From Paraburkholderia tagetis (GTDB lineage: Bacteria; Pseudomonadota; Gammaproteobacteria; Burkholderiales; Burkholderiaceae): a stretch of DNA of 64,000 nucleotides. This document shows positions 53,003 through 61,510 of the stretch, one piece after another (positions within the stretch are counted from its first letter, which is position 1; each line of letters opens with the position of its first letter). The notes below the pieces were generated by a model, which saw only the letters and a program-made list of their open reading frames with translations, had not been told where the DNA came from and did not search any database. Location of the stretch: positions 1 to 64,000 of the forward strand of contig NZ_JAKLJA010000017.1 in the NCBI RefSeq assembly GCF_022213065.1. The letters run 5' to 3'. The position numbers and the translations under genes are program-made.

Positions 53003-53488
53003 TCAGTCGCGGAAGTTGTTGAAGTCGAGCGGCGTATCGGTCACGTCCTTGCGCAGCAGGGCGATCACGCTTTGCAGATCGTCGCGCTTGGCGCCCGTGA
53101 CGCGCACGGCGTCGCCCTGGATGCTTGCCTGAACCTTGATCTTGCTGTCCTTGACGAGCCTGACGATCTTCTTGGCGAGGTCGCCCGAGACGCCCTTCTT
53201 CACGGTGATGACCTGCTTGACCTTGTCGCCGCCGATCTTCTCGATCTTGCCGTAGTCGAGGAAGCGCACGTCCACGTTGCGCTTGGCCATTTTCGACACC
53301 AGCACGTCCTTCACCTGGCCGAGCTTGAAATCGTCGTCGGCGAACGCAGTCAGTTCGCGTTCCTTTTGCTCGACGCGCGAATCCGAGCCCTTGAAGTCGA
53401 AGCGCGTGGAGATCTCCTTGTTGGATTGCTCGACGGCGTTCTTTACTTCGATCATGTTCGCTTCGCTGACGACGTCAAACGATGGCAT
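53003..53488 (-). CDS. YajQ-family nucleotide-binding protein
   Basis: 161 aa. Family blocks PSFDVVSEANMIEVKNAVEQ, ISTRFDFKGSDSRVE and VKQVITVKKGVSGDLAKKIV, and the C-terminal LDFNNFRD. Homologues bind cyclic di-GMP and act in signalling or RNA/phage processes. ATG at 53488 with GGGAG upstream is preferred over the longer frame. Confidence 0.95.
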   Translation of the reverse strand: MPSFDVVSEANMIEVKNAVEQSNKEISTRFDFKGSDSRVEQKERELTAFADDDFKLGQVKDVLVSKMAKRNVDVRFLDYGKIEKIGGDKVKQVITVKKGVSGDLAKKIVRLVKDSKIKVQASIQGDAVRVTGAKRDDLQSVIALLRKDVTDTPLDFNNFRD

Positions 53489-53804
53489 TGCTTTCTCCCA
53501 AAAGTGCGAGTGGCGCAGGCATTTGCTCACGGGCAGCACGAATCGTGCGCTCGCCGCCGCAGCCGGGTTTTCCGGTGCGGTGCCTTGTACTCGCTATAAT
53601 CACGGACCGACGCCATTTTACCGGCGCCGCCGTGTTTGCCCAAGGCCGCGCGGCGCTGCGTGCCGGTGGCTTCGCAGCCAGCGTGCCTGCGCTTTGCACA
53701 CGTTTTGGCTGCGTCCGCGTTTCCAGTTTGCGTTTTTGGTTGTCAGCGCCGGTTTTCCCGTTCTCGTTCCCGTCTTCGGCCTTTTCGTGTCACATCCATC
53801 CTCG

Positions 53805-54860
53805 ATGCCCGTTTCCGCCACCTCCGCCGATCCGTCCCCGGTGTGGTTCGCTGCCGGCTATCCGCTGCGTGCGCACAACAGCTTCGGTTTCGACGTGCGC
53901 GCGCGCCTCGCCTGCCGTATCGAGAACGAGGCGGAACTGATGGCCGCCGTGCGGGACCCGCGTGCCCAGGGCCTGCGCACGCTGGTGCTGGGCGGCGGCA
54001 GCAACGTCGTGCTCACACGCGACTTCGACGGGCTCGTGCTGCTCGTCGCGCTGGCGGGCAAGCGCGTGACGCGCGAGGACGATGACGCCTGGTACGTGGA
54101 AGCCGGCGCCGGCGAGAACTGGCACAACTTCGTGGCATGGACGCTCGAAGCGGGCATGCCGGGGCTCGAAAATCTCGCGCTGATCCCGGGCACGGTGGGC
54201 GCGGCGCCCATTCAGAACATCGGCGCCTACGGGCTGGAGATGGCCGAGCGCTGCGCGAGCGTGCGTGCGATCGAGCTCGAATCGGGCACGCCGCACGCGT
54301 TCGATGCCGCCGATTGCCGCTTTGGCTATCGCGATAGCTTCTTCAAGCGCGAAGGGCGCGATCGTTTCGTGATTACCTCGGTGACCTTCCGGTTGCCGAA
54401 GGCGTGGCGGCCCAATGCCGGTTACGCCGACCTCGCGCGCGAGCTTGCGCAACGCGGGTTGCCGGAGGCACAGTGCGCACGCGACGTATTCGACGCCGTG
54501 GTCGCGGTTCGTCGCGCGAAGCTGCCCGATCCGCTCGTGCTTGGCAATGCGGGTAGTTTTTTCAAGAATCCGGTGATCGACGCGCCGCAGTTCGATTCGC
54601 TCGTCGTGCGCGAACCGCGCATCGTTTCGTACCCGCAGGCCGATGGCCGCGTGAAGCTCGCCGCCGGCTGGCTGATCGACCAATGCGGCTGGAAAGGGCG
54701 CACGCTGCGCGCGGCGGCTGTGCACGAGCGGCAGGCGCTGGTGCTCGTGAATCGCGGTGGCGCTACCGGCAGCGATATCCTCGAACTGGCCCAGGCGATC
54801 CGCCGTGACGTGCTCGCGCGCTTTGGTGTGGAGCTGGAGCAGGAACCCGTCAGCCTGTAG
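53805..54860 (+). CDS. murB: UDP-N-acetylenolpyruvoylglucosamine reductase
   Basis: FAD enzyme making UDP-N-acetylmuramate for peptidoglycan. FAD-binding LVLGGGSNVVLTRDFDGLVL, PGLENLALIPGTVGAAPIQN, YRDSFFKREGRDRF and the type I active-site serine region LGNAGSFFKNP. 351 aa from ATG 53805. The frame is open far upstream but that part is a shadow. Confidence 0.96.
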   Translation: MPVSATSADPSPVWFAAGYPLRAHNSFGFDVRARLACRIENEAELMAAVRDPRAQGLRTLVLGGGSNVVLTRDFDGLVLLVALAGKRVTREDDDAWYVEAGAGENWHNFVAWTLEAGMPGLENLALIPGTVGAAPIQNIGAYGLEMAERCASVRAIELESGTPHAFDAADCRFGYRDSFFKREGRDRFVITSVTFRLPKAWRPNAGYADLARELAQRGLPEAQCARDVFDAVVAVRRAKLPDPLVLGNAGSFFKNPVIDAPQFDSLVVREPRIVSYPQADGRVKLAAGWLIDQCGWKGRTLRAAAVHERQALVLVNRGGATGSDILELAQAIRRDVLARFGVELEQEPVSL

Positions 54861-55002
54861 TCACGGCGTGAGTCGCGCTTGCAGCCGCGCATGTAGCCAA
54901 CTCTGGAGCGTGCGCGGCTTTCGCACATCTGGGCGCCACGCTCACCGGCCCACTCCCTCATTGCGCCGCGTTACAGCACAACCGCGCAGCACAACAACAG
55001 CG

Positions 55003-55830
55003 CTAAGCCGCGCTGGGCTGCGTGGCGAACACGGGCCCTTGCACGAAGCGCACGTCGTACTGCTGCAACTGCTCGAACTGCGGCGCGTCCACCACGCGGT
55101 TGAAGATCAGCGGAATGCGCAGCCGCGCCGCGTAGCTCACCAGCGGCTTCACCATCGAATCGCGCAGGGCCGCGCTCGCGTCCATCTTCAGGAAGTCGAG
55201 CCGCGCCATATCGGATACGGAAAGAATCTGTCCCGCGTTGGGCAGATTGCCCGCCACCTTGAATCCATGGCGCTGGTAGCTCTGCGTCAGATAGCCGACG
55301 AAGGTCCGGTGCGCGACCGCCGCCGCCGGTAATTCGATCACCACGCGCCCGGGGTTCAGCCCGAACGAGACCAGCACATTCGAGAAGTGCCGCCCGTGGT
55401 CGTATCTCACGCTCTTGAGCAGCCGCTCGTGCACGCGCAGAAAAAGCAGCCCGTGCTGTTGCGAGCCCAGAAAGTTGATCGTGTGTAGCGCACGTACGCA
55501 GCGGTCGAGCGCGACGAGTTCGGGATCATCGAGCGTATCGGCGAACGGGTCGAAGAGCTCGGCCTTGCCGTCCTGCTCGCGCAGCGTCACCGCCTGAAAG
55601 CCGAGTTCGTCGCCGAAGCGCGAGGCCAGCGAGAGATCCGCCGTGAGCGACTGCGCGCCACCGTGCACGCTGATGTCGTAGATCGGTTCATAGGCGCTCA
55701 AGAGCTCCACGCCATTGCGGCGCGCGACGGCCTCGGCATGATGCGTGCCGGTGCCCAACGTCAGATGCTCGCCGAGAAACGGATGGTCGGCGGCGCGAGT
55801 GACGAGCTCGGGAATGGTTGGAGCGATCAT
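55003..55830 (-). CDS. degenerate EAL-domain protein
   Basis: 275 aa from ATG 55830. The fold is recognisable: SAYEPIYDISVHGG stands for YQPIVD, VVIELPAAAVAH for the I-E-I-T-E strand, KVAGNLPNAGQILSVSDMAR and LDFLKMDASAA for the D-D-F-G / K-I-D region. But the E-A-L tripeptide, the D-D-F-G-x-G motif and most metal ligands are missing, so it should not hydrolyse cyclic di-GMP. It may bind c-di-GMP or a protein partner. Divergent from hmgA. Confidence 0.75.
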   Translation of the reverse strand: MIAPTIPELVTRAADHPFLGEHLTLGTGTHHAEAVARRNGVELLSAYEPIYDISVHGGAQSLTADLSLASRFGDELGFQAVTLREQDGKAELFDPFADTLDDPELVALDRCVRALHTINFLGSQQHGLLFLRVHERLLKSVRYDHGRHFSNVLVSFGLNPGRVVIELPAAAVAHRTFVGYLTQSYQRHGFKVAGNLPNAGQILSVSDMARLDFLKMDASAALRDSMVKPLVSYAARLRIPLIFNRVVDAPQFEQLQQYDVRFVQGPVFATQPSAA

Positions 55831-56190
55831 GACGCGATGAATGAGGGAGTGGCGACAGGCGTAACGAGAAATGCGCGGGCATACGGCTCGCGCCAGTTTG
55901 GTTGTCGCGGCTACGGGGGCCGCATGGCTTGATGGTAGCAGCCCAGGGCGCTCCGGCATGCACCGATTAGTGATAACCATATCCACCCGGAGCCGCATTT
56001 GCGCCGTGCGCCGGGGCGTACCAGGGTTTACCTATAATTTCACTAATCATAATCCATTTTACTATTCGTAAATCGCGCGATGGAATCCGTTGGAGGAGCC
56101 GACGCGCCTTGCCCGTGGAACCGGATTTCGTGCCGGCCCGATGGCGCCCGTCCGGGCGCCGGTGGCGCGGCAGAACGTGGAGAGACAGTG
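55831..56190. promoter_or_regulatory. divergent EAL / hmgA regulatory region
   Basis: A 360-bp gap, AT-rich in the middle. A 9-bp inverted repeat, gattagtga at 55965-55973 and tcactaatc at 56040-56048, flanks about 66 bp; a TATAAT lies at 56033-56038 immediately before the second arm. These could be operator half-sites for an hmg regulator acting on the rightward promoter. Confidence 0.5.
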
Positions 56191-57600
56191 ATGAACGCAC
56201 CCTTGCGGGACGTAACCCAGGCGGAAGCAGGAAAAAGCGGAGAAAGTGGAAAAAGCGCGGCGGTTGGGCGCTATATGAGCGGCTTTGGCAATGAATTCGC
56301 CACCGAGGCGCTGCCCGGCGCCTTGCCCGACGGGCAGAACTCGCCCCAGCGCTGCGCCTACGGGCTCTATGCCGAGCAGTTGTCGGGCACGGCTTTCACC
56401 GCGCCGCGCTCGCACAACCGCCGCACGTGGTTCTATCGCATCCGGCCGGGCGCGGTGCACCAGCCGTTCACGCTGCTGGCCGCGCGCGCTGGCGTCGCTG
56501 GCATCGATGGTGGCCAGAGTCGCGCGCCGCGCCTCGTCGCCGATTTCGGCGACGTGCCGCCCACGCCGCCCAACCAGTTGCGCTGGGACCCGCTGCCGAT
56601 GCCCACCGAGCCGACCGACTTCATCGACGGCTGGGTGACGATGGCGGGCAACGGCTCGGCGGCCTCGATGAGCGGCTGCGCGATCCATCTGTACGCGGCG
56701 AACCGCCCGATGGTCGACCGCTTCTTCTACAACACCGACGGCGAGCTCTTGATCGTTCCGCAGCAAGGGCGTCTCGCGATTGCGACCGAGATGGGCAAGC
56801 TCGAGCTCGAGCCGTTCGAGATCGCGGTGATTCCGCGCGGCGTGCGCTTTACGGTCGAGCTGCCCGACGGCGAAGCGCGCGGCTATATCTGCGAAAACTT
56901 CGGCGCGCTCTTGCGTCTGCCCGATCTGGGCGTGATCGGCTCGAATGGCCTCGCGAATCCGCGCGATTTCCTCACGCCGTGCGCGGCCTATGAAGACCGC
57001 GAAGGGCAGTTCGAGCTTGTCGCGAAGCTCAACGGCGAGCTCTGGCGCGCCGACATCGGCCATTCGCCGCTCGACGTGGTCGCGTGGCATGGCAACTACG
57101 CGCCGTACAAGTACGATCTGCGCCGCTACAACACCATCGGCTCGATCAGCTACGACCACCCGGATCCGTCGATCTTCCTTGTGCTGCATGCGCCGACCGA
57201 TACCCCGGGCGTCGACTCGATCGACTTCGTGATCTTCCCGCCGCGCTGGCTCGCGGCGGAGAACACCTTCCGTCCGCCCTGGTACCACCGCAACGTCGCG
57301 AGCGAGTTCATGGGCCTCGTGCACGGCGTGTACGACGCGAAGGCCGAAGGCTTCGTGCCGGGCGGCGCGAGCCTGCACAACTGCATGTCGGGGCATGGCC
57401 CCGATGCCGAGACCTTCGAGAAGGCCTCGAGCGCCGATACGTCGAAGCCTCACAAGGTGGGCGACACGATGGCGTTCATGTTCGAGACCCGCACGCTGAT
57501 CCGCCCGACGCGCTACGCGCTCGAAACGGCGCAACTGCAAGCGCATTACTACGAGTGCTGGCAAGGCCTCAAAAAACACTTCAATCCGGAGAAGCCATGA
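56191..57600 (+). CDS. hmgA: homogentisate 1,2-dioxygenase
   Basis: Non-heme iron enzyme cleaving homogentisate to maleylacetoacetate in tyrosine/phenylalanine breakdown. Blocks: GFGNEFATEALPGALPDGQN, PFRPPWYHRNVASEFMGLVH-type iron site (RPPWYHRNVASEFMG), and HGPDAETFEKASSAD. 469 aa from ATG 56191 (GGAG upstream). The first 25 residues are a Gly/Ser/Lys extension. Stop overlaps the fahA start as ATGA. Confidence 0.97.
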   Translation: MNAPLRDVTQAEAGKSGESGKSAAVGRYMSGFGNEFATEALPGALPDGQNSPQRCAYGLYAEQLSGTAFTAPRSHNRRTWFYRIRPGAVHQPFTLLAARAGVAGIDGGQSRAPRLVADFGDVPPTPPNQLRWDPLPMPTEPTDFIDGWVTMAGNGSAASMSGCAIHLYAANRPMVDRFFYNTDGELLIVPQQGRLAIATEMGKLELEPFEIAVIPRGVRFTVELPDGEARGYICENFGALLRLPDLGVIGSNGLANPRDFLTPCAAYEDREGQFELVAKLNGELWRADIGHSPLDVVAWHGNYAPYKYDLRRYNTIGSISYDHPDPSIFLVLHAPTDTPGVDSIDFVIFPPRWLAAENTFRPPWYHRNVASEFMGLVHGVYDAKAEGFVPGGASLHNCMSGHGPDAETFEKASSADTSKPHKVGDTMAFMFETRTLIRPTRYALETAQLQAHYYECWQGLKKHFNPEKP

Positions 57601-59015
57601 GCAATCCCAGCAACCCCAGCAACCCCAGCAACCCCAGCAACCCCAGCAACCCCAGCAACCCCAGCAACCCCAGCAACCCCAGCAACCCCAGCAACCCCAG
57701 CAACCCCAGCAACCCCATGCCTGCCGATCTGCACGCAACGCTCGATCCGCAGCGCAAGAGCTGGATCGAGAGCGCGAACGACGCCGCCTGCGATTTCCCG
57801 ATCCAGAACCTGCCGTTCGGCGTGTTCAGCACGGCGGGCCACACGACCGCGCGGGTGGGCGTGGCGATCGGCGACTCGGTCGTCGATCTGGCGGTGCTGC
57901 ACGAAGCCGGGTTACTGCGTTTGCCCACGGCGACACACAACGTCTTCGCGCGTCCCGCGCTGAACGACTTCATCGCGCTCGGCCGCGATACGTGGCGCAG
58001 CGTGCGCGTGCAGCTTTCGTCGCTGCTCGCCCGCGATACTGCTACGCTGCGCGACGACGCGGCATTGCGTCAACGCGCGCTCGTGAAGCTCGCTGATGCG
58101 AAACTGCATCTGCCCGTGGAGATTCCCGGTTATACGGACTTCTATTCGTCGAAAGAGCACGCGACGAACGTGGGCTCGATGTTTCGCGATCCGAAGAATG
58201 CGCTGCTGCCGAACTGGTCCGAGATGCCGATCGGCTATAACGGGCGCGCTTCGTCGGTGGTCGTGAGCGGCACGCCGGTGCGCCGCCCCAACGGCCAGCT
58301 AAAGCTGCCCGATCAGGATCGTCCGGTGTTCGGCGCGTGCCGCAAGCTCGACATCGAGCTGGAGACGGGCTTTATCATCGGGCGCGGCAATGCGCTCGGC
58401 GAGCCGATCGCGTGCGAGGACGCCGAGGCGCACATCTTCGGCATGGTGCTGCTCAACGACTGGAGCGCGCGCGATATCCAGCAATGGGAATACGTGCCGC
58501 TCGGGCCGTTCAATGCGAAGACCTTCGCCACCACGATTTCGCCTTGGATCGTGACGCTCGACGCCCTGGAGCCGTTTCGCGTCGAGCAGCCGGTGCAGGA
58601 GCCGCAGCCGCTCGAATATCTGCGCCATGCGGGCAATCATGCGTTCGATATTGCGCTGGAAGTGCTGCTGCGCCCCGAAGGCGCGAGCGAGGCCACCACG
58701 ATCTCGAGCACGAATTTCCGCCACATGTACTGGTCGATGGCGCAACAGCTCGCGCATCACACGGTGGCCGGCTGCAATACGCGCGTGGGCGATCTGATGG
58801 GATCGGGCACGATCTCGGGCCCGACGCCCGATTCGTTCGGCAGCCTGCTCGAACTCACGTGGAACGCGAAGAATCCGCTCGAATTGAAGGGCGGCGGCAC
58901 GCGCGGCTTTATCGAAGACGGCGATGAACTCACGCTCGCGGGCTGGTGCCAGGGCGAAGGTTATCGCGTGGGCTTCGGCGCGTGTGTCGGCAAGATTGTG
59001 CCTGCGTCGAAGTAA
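57597..59015 (+). CDS. fahA: fumarylacetoacetase with N-terminal (SNP)13 repeat
   Basis: Hydrolyses fumarylacetoacetate to fumarate and acetoacetate, the last step after hmgA (a maleylacetoacetate isomerase is not in the window). FAH motifs: NLPFGVFSTAGHTTARVGVA, DFYSSKEHATNVGSMFRDP, CRKLDIELETGFIIGRGN, LLNDWSARDIQQWEYVPLGP and GSGTISGP. 472 aa. The ATG overlapping the hmgA stop has GGAG upstream; the enzyme proper starts at Met41 (57717), after 13 Ser-Asn-Pro triplets not found in the family. Confidence 0.95.
   Translation: MSNPSNPSNPSNPSNPSNPSNPSNPSNPSNPSNPSNPSNPMPADLHATLDPQRKSWIESANDAACDFPIQNLPFGVFSTAGHTTARVGVAIGDSVVDLAVLHEAGLLRLPTATHNVFARPALNDFIALGRDTWRSVRVQLSSLLARDTATLRDDAALRQRALVKLADAKLHLPVEIPGYTDFYSSKEHATNVGSMFRDPKNALLPNWSEMPIGYNGRASSVVVSGTPVRRPNGQLKLPDQDRPVFGACRKLDIELETGFIIGRGNALGEPIACEDAEAHIFGMVLLNDWSARDIQQWEYVPLGPFNAKTFATTISPWIVTLDALEPFRVEQPVQEPQPLEYLRHAGNHAFDIALEVLLRPEGASEATTISSTNFRHMYWSMAQQLAHHTVAGCNTRVGDLMGSGTISGPTPDSFGSLLELTWNAKNPLELKGGGTRGFIEDGDELTLAGWCQGEGYRVGFGACVGKIVPASK
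57600..57716 (+). repeat. 9-bp tandem repeat, 13 copies, in the fahA 5' end
   Basis: agcaacccc repeated 13 times (the first copy agcaatccc) encodes (Ser-Asn-Pro)13. The unit is a multiple of three, so copy-number changes keep the frame. Confidence 0.97.
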
Positions 59016-59057
59016 GCGGACCGATACGGCGGCGGCAGTCCGTCGTTATTCGCAAGG

Positions 59058-59088
59058 CGGCCGATGCGCTCGAAAGGCGTATCGGCCG
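59058..59088 (+). terminator. hairpin after fahA
   Basis: 11-bp stem with one G-T wobble (cggccgatgcg / cgtatcggccg) and 9-nt loop, 43 bp past the fahA stop; only ttat follows, so termination may be weak. Confidence 0.5.
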
Positions 59089-59125
59089 TTATCCATTGGG
59101 CACCTGAATACTCGCTGGCGAAGCG

Positions 59126-59989
59126 CTATAGCTGATCCGCAACAACCGTTGCGGCAAGCGCCCGGGGTTCAGTTGGCAGAGTTGATGAAGCCTGCGACAT
59201 GGCATCGATGCTCGTGCGAAGCCCTTTGGCCTGCGCGGAAAGTGTCTGCCATTCGCCGGCCAGCAATTGCGCGAGCGGCGTTGCGTGGCACGGTGTATGT
59301 TGCCCGAGCCGCGTGATGATGAAGTCAATGGCCTCGAGCGTATCGTGCAGGCGATGACCGTACACAGGTTCGTGATGAGCGATCCGGTTGCGGGTTTGGT
59401 AGATTCGTTCCAACTGGATTGCAACGTCCGCTCGCCGCAGCGTTTTATCGGGAAAGACTCGCTTGAGCACGGTGCGCCAGAGCGATGATTCATATTCGAT
59501 CGAGAAAAGCCGTTTCCAGAAATACAGCGTCAGTTGGGCGATCACCTGGCCATTGGGCACTGCGAGAGACTGCTGTCGAATTTTCGCGTGCCGCTCATGC
59601 GTGAGTCCCGCTGGCACGCCATTGCGGAATAACCTGTCGTCGATCGCGCGTTTCTGTGCGGTATCCATCTTGGTGTATGCAGCGCGCTGCGCGCTGGCAA
59701 GCGCTTCGCCAATCCGGGTTTTTTCCTGAGCGCGCCATCCGAATGGCGCAGGTGGGTCGCGCAGCCAGTCAGCGGTGCCGAAATGGTGGGTGAGATGGTC
59801 ACAGATGGTATTGCGCAATGCGATTTCGACGACTGCCGTCACGCACATGAGCGTTCCGGCGACCTGGAGCGTTTGCTGATGAAGTGCTATGGCCGGGCGT
59901 GGAGAGCCCGCTAGCGTCAGGAACGTCCCGAGTCGTTCGCCGGACAACATCAGGGTGATGGCGGCCAGGGTGTCATCGGCGAGCTCCAT
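59126..59989 (-). CDS. Abi-like HEPN protein
   Basis: 287 aa from ATG 59989 (AGGA 10 nt upstream). Mostly helical, with a conserved early block VTAVVEIALRNTICDHL, a basic middle region and the C-terminal RNRIAHHEPVYG, which fits the R-x4-H motif of HEPN ribonucleases and the typical Abi-family signature. Relatives of this group (AbiF/AbiD) act in abortive infection and toxin-antitoxin systems. A predicted small RNA is divergent from it, its promoter touching the start codon. Alone, with no transposase nearby. Activity is inferred. Confidence 0.75.
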   Translation of the reverse strand: MELADDTLAAITLMLSGERLGTFLTLAGSPRPAIALHQQTLQVAGTLMCVTAVVEIALRNTICDHLTHHFGTADWLRDPPAPFGWRAQEKTRIGEALASAQRAAYTKMDTAQKRAIDDRLFRNGVPAGLTHERHAKIRQQSLAVPNGQVIAQLTLYFWKRLFSIEYESSLWRTVLKRVFPDKTLRRADVAIQLERIYQTRNRIAHHEPVYGHRLHDTLEAIDFIITRLGQHTPCHATPLAQLLAGEWQTLSAQAKGLRTSIDAMSQASSTLPTEPRALAATVVADQL

Positions 59990-60017
59990 TGACTGGGTGT
60001 CCTGTTTTCCGTAACAT
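59989..60017 (+). promoter_or_regulatory. sigma-70-type promoter of a predicted small RNA
   Basis: TTGACT (59989-59994), 17 bp, TAACAT (60012-60017): 5 of 6 and 4 of 6 matches with ideal spacing. No protein gene follows on the plus strand before the terminator at 60087. Confidence 0.75.
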
Positions 60018-60023
60018 GACTCG

Positions 60024-60116
60024 CGAAAAGTCGGGATCAGCGTCGGCTGCTGCCCCCGGGTAAGCGGACCCCCGACTTCCTGCTGCAAGGGCGTCACTTC
60101 GGTGACGCCCTTTTTA
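60024..60116 (+). ncRNA. predicted small structured RNA next to the Abi-like gene
   Basis: The stretch from the predicted start to the T run is about 93 nt. It contains a 5' stem (aagtcggg at 60028-60035 with cccgactt at 60070-60077) enclosing a GC-rich loop with a smaller gcccccggg/aagcgg segment, then a terminator. No open frame of note. Promoter, paired stem and UUCG terminator together support a real transcript; no known family recognised. Confidence 0.65.
60087..60116 (+). terminator. UUCG-loop terminator of the small RNA
   Basis: aagggcgtcac / gtgacgccctt, 11-bp perfect stem closed by a ttcg loop, followed by tttatttt. No plus-strand protein gene ends here. Confidence 0.93.
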
Positions 60117-60218
60117 TTTTATGTGTCGAGCATCGCGCGCCTGCATCATCGCGTGAAGAGTTGGGCTGGCGTTGTCGCCAGTCAAACAGCGACACGAGCG
60201 AGAAGCCGGAGCCTCGCT

Positions 60219-61382
60219 TCAAGCCCTCACACCGCCAATCCCCCGCGCACGCTCCCAGCGCAGCGTCCCAAGAAACATCAGCGCACATGCGAGCAGCACC
60301 CATAGCATGGTGTCGTGGCCCGCGCGCTCCATCAGCGCGCCGGTGACGATCGGGCCGCCGAAGCTCGCCGCGCTCCACGAAGCGCTCACGAGCGCGCTTG
60401 TCGAAACGAGCGCCACGCCCTCGAAGCGCTCGCCGCACGCCACGATGGCGAGCGTGTAGATCGATCCTGCCGCCGCGCCCAGCACGAAGAGCAGGGGCCA
60501 GCGCAGCCATGGCGTCGCGATGGCCAATGGCAGCAGCGGCAACAGCACCGCCACGAGCACACCCATGAGCGCGTGCACGCGTTCACGGCCGAGCCGGTCG
60601 GCGAGCCAGCCGATCGGGAACTGCATGGTGGTGTCGCCGAGCAGGACCACCGAGGCAAACAGCACCGCCGTTTCGCTGTCGATGCCGTGGCCCATCGCGA
60701 AGAGCGGCAACAGCGAGAGCGCGAGCGCGAGCGTGTCGAAGAGCGCGAAGAAACCCGTGGCGACGATGAGCGCGGGCATCTTCGGCAGCACATGGCGCCA
60801 GCTGCCGTGCGGCTCGTGCAGGTCCGTGGTTTGTGCGTTCGTGCGGATCGCGGCGAGCGTCGGCAGCGCGATGAGGAAGATCGCGCCGCAGATCGCGAAG
60901 CGCCACGCCGTGAATCCCGCGATCTGGCTCACGAGCACCGGACCCGACATCTGGAACAGCGTGAAGGTGGTCGCGTAGATGGCGACCACGCGGCCGCGGT
61001 TGGTGTCGTCGGCGAGTTCGTTGACCCATGCCTCGCCAATGGTGAAGAGCAGCATCAGCGCCGCGCCGCAGGCCATGCGCAGGAGCGCCCAGAGCCACAG
61101 GTTCGAGCAGAACTGCATGAGCACGGTGGCGATGGCGACGGCGAGCACCGAGCCCACGATCACCTGGCGCGAGCCGAAGCGTGTGGAGATCCATGCGGTG
61201 GCCGGCACGACGAGGAGCCCGCCGAATGCTTGCGCGGCGGTGAGCAGGCCGACGATGGCGGTGCCGTAGCCGGCGTCGGTGAGGGCGAGGGCGGTGAGCG
61301 GCAGGGTCGCGCCGGAGCCGAGGCCGACCACGGCCACGCTGAGGATCAGTGCGAGGAAGTCGCGGGTGAGGACGGTTTTCAT
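60219..61382 (-). CDS. MFS transporter (YcaD-like)
   Basis: 387 aa, twelve predicted helices. N-terminal FLALILSVAVVGLGSGATLP, the GSRQV loop after helix 2 and the repeated motif DRLGRERVHALMGV after helix 8. Closest in style to the YcaD/CynX-type exporters; substrate not known. Same strand as the next MFS gene but 128 bp apart and of a different subfamily. Confidence 0.87.
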   Translation of the reverse strand: MKTVLTRDFLALILSVAVVGLGSGATLPLTALALTDAGYGTAIVGLLTAAQAFGGLLVVPATAWISTRFGSRQVIVGSVLAVAIATVLMQFCSNLWLWALLRMACGAALMLLFTIGEAWVNELADDTNRGRVVAIYATTFTLFQMSGPVLVSQIAGFTAWRFAICGAIFLIALPTLAAIRTNAQTTDLHEPHGSWRHVLPKMPALIVATGFFALFDTLALALSLLPLFAMGHGIDSETAVLFASVVLLGDTTMQFPIGWLADRLGRERVHALMGVLVAVLLPLLPLAIATPWLRWPLLFVLGAAAGSIYTLAIVACGERFEGVALVSTSALVSASWSAASFGGPIVTGALMERAGHDTMLWVLLACALMFLGTLRWERARGIGGVRA

Positions 61383-61510
61383 CGGCCGGGATGCTACTAC
61401 GGGCGTGGCGTCGGCGCGTTGAGCGTTGCGTGGGAGCGTGGGTGTGCGGGTGTGTTGGCGGGCGCCGGTGCGCTATTTCGCGCGTAATCGCGTCACGCGC
61501 ATCACACGCA

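Noticed and set aside
57600..57716. Possible CRISPR array
   Set aside because: Repeats are contiguous 9-bp units with no spacers, inside a coding frame.
57549..57973. Minus-strand frames with long GLLGLLG or AGVAGV runs
   Set aside because: They are reverse readings of the fahA 9-bp repeat, not proteins.
60387..61487. Long plus-strand frame opposite the first MFS gene
   Set aside because: His/Glu/Arg-rich shadow; the minus strand encodes a clear twelve-helix transporter.
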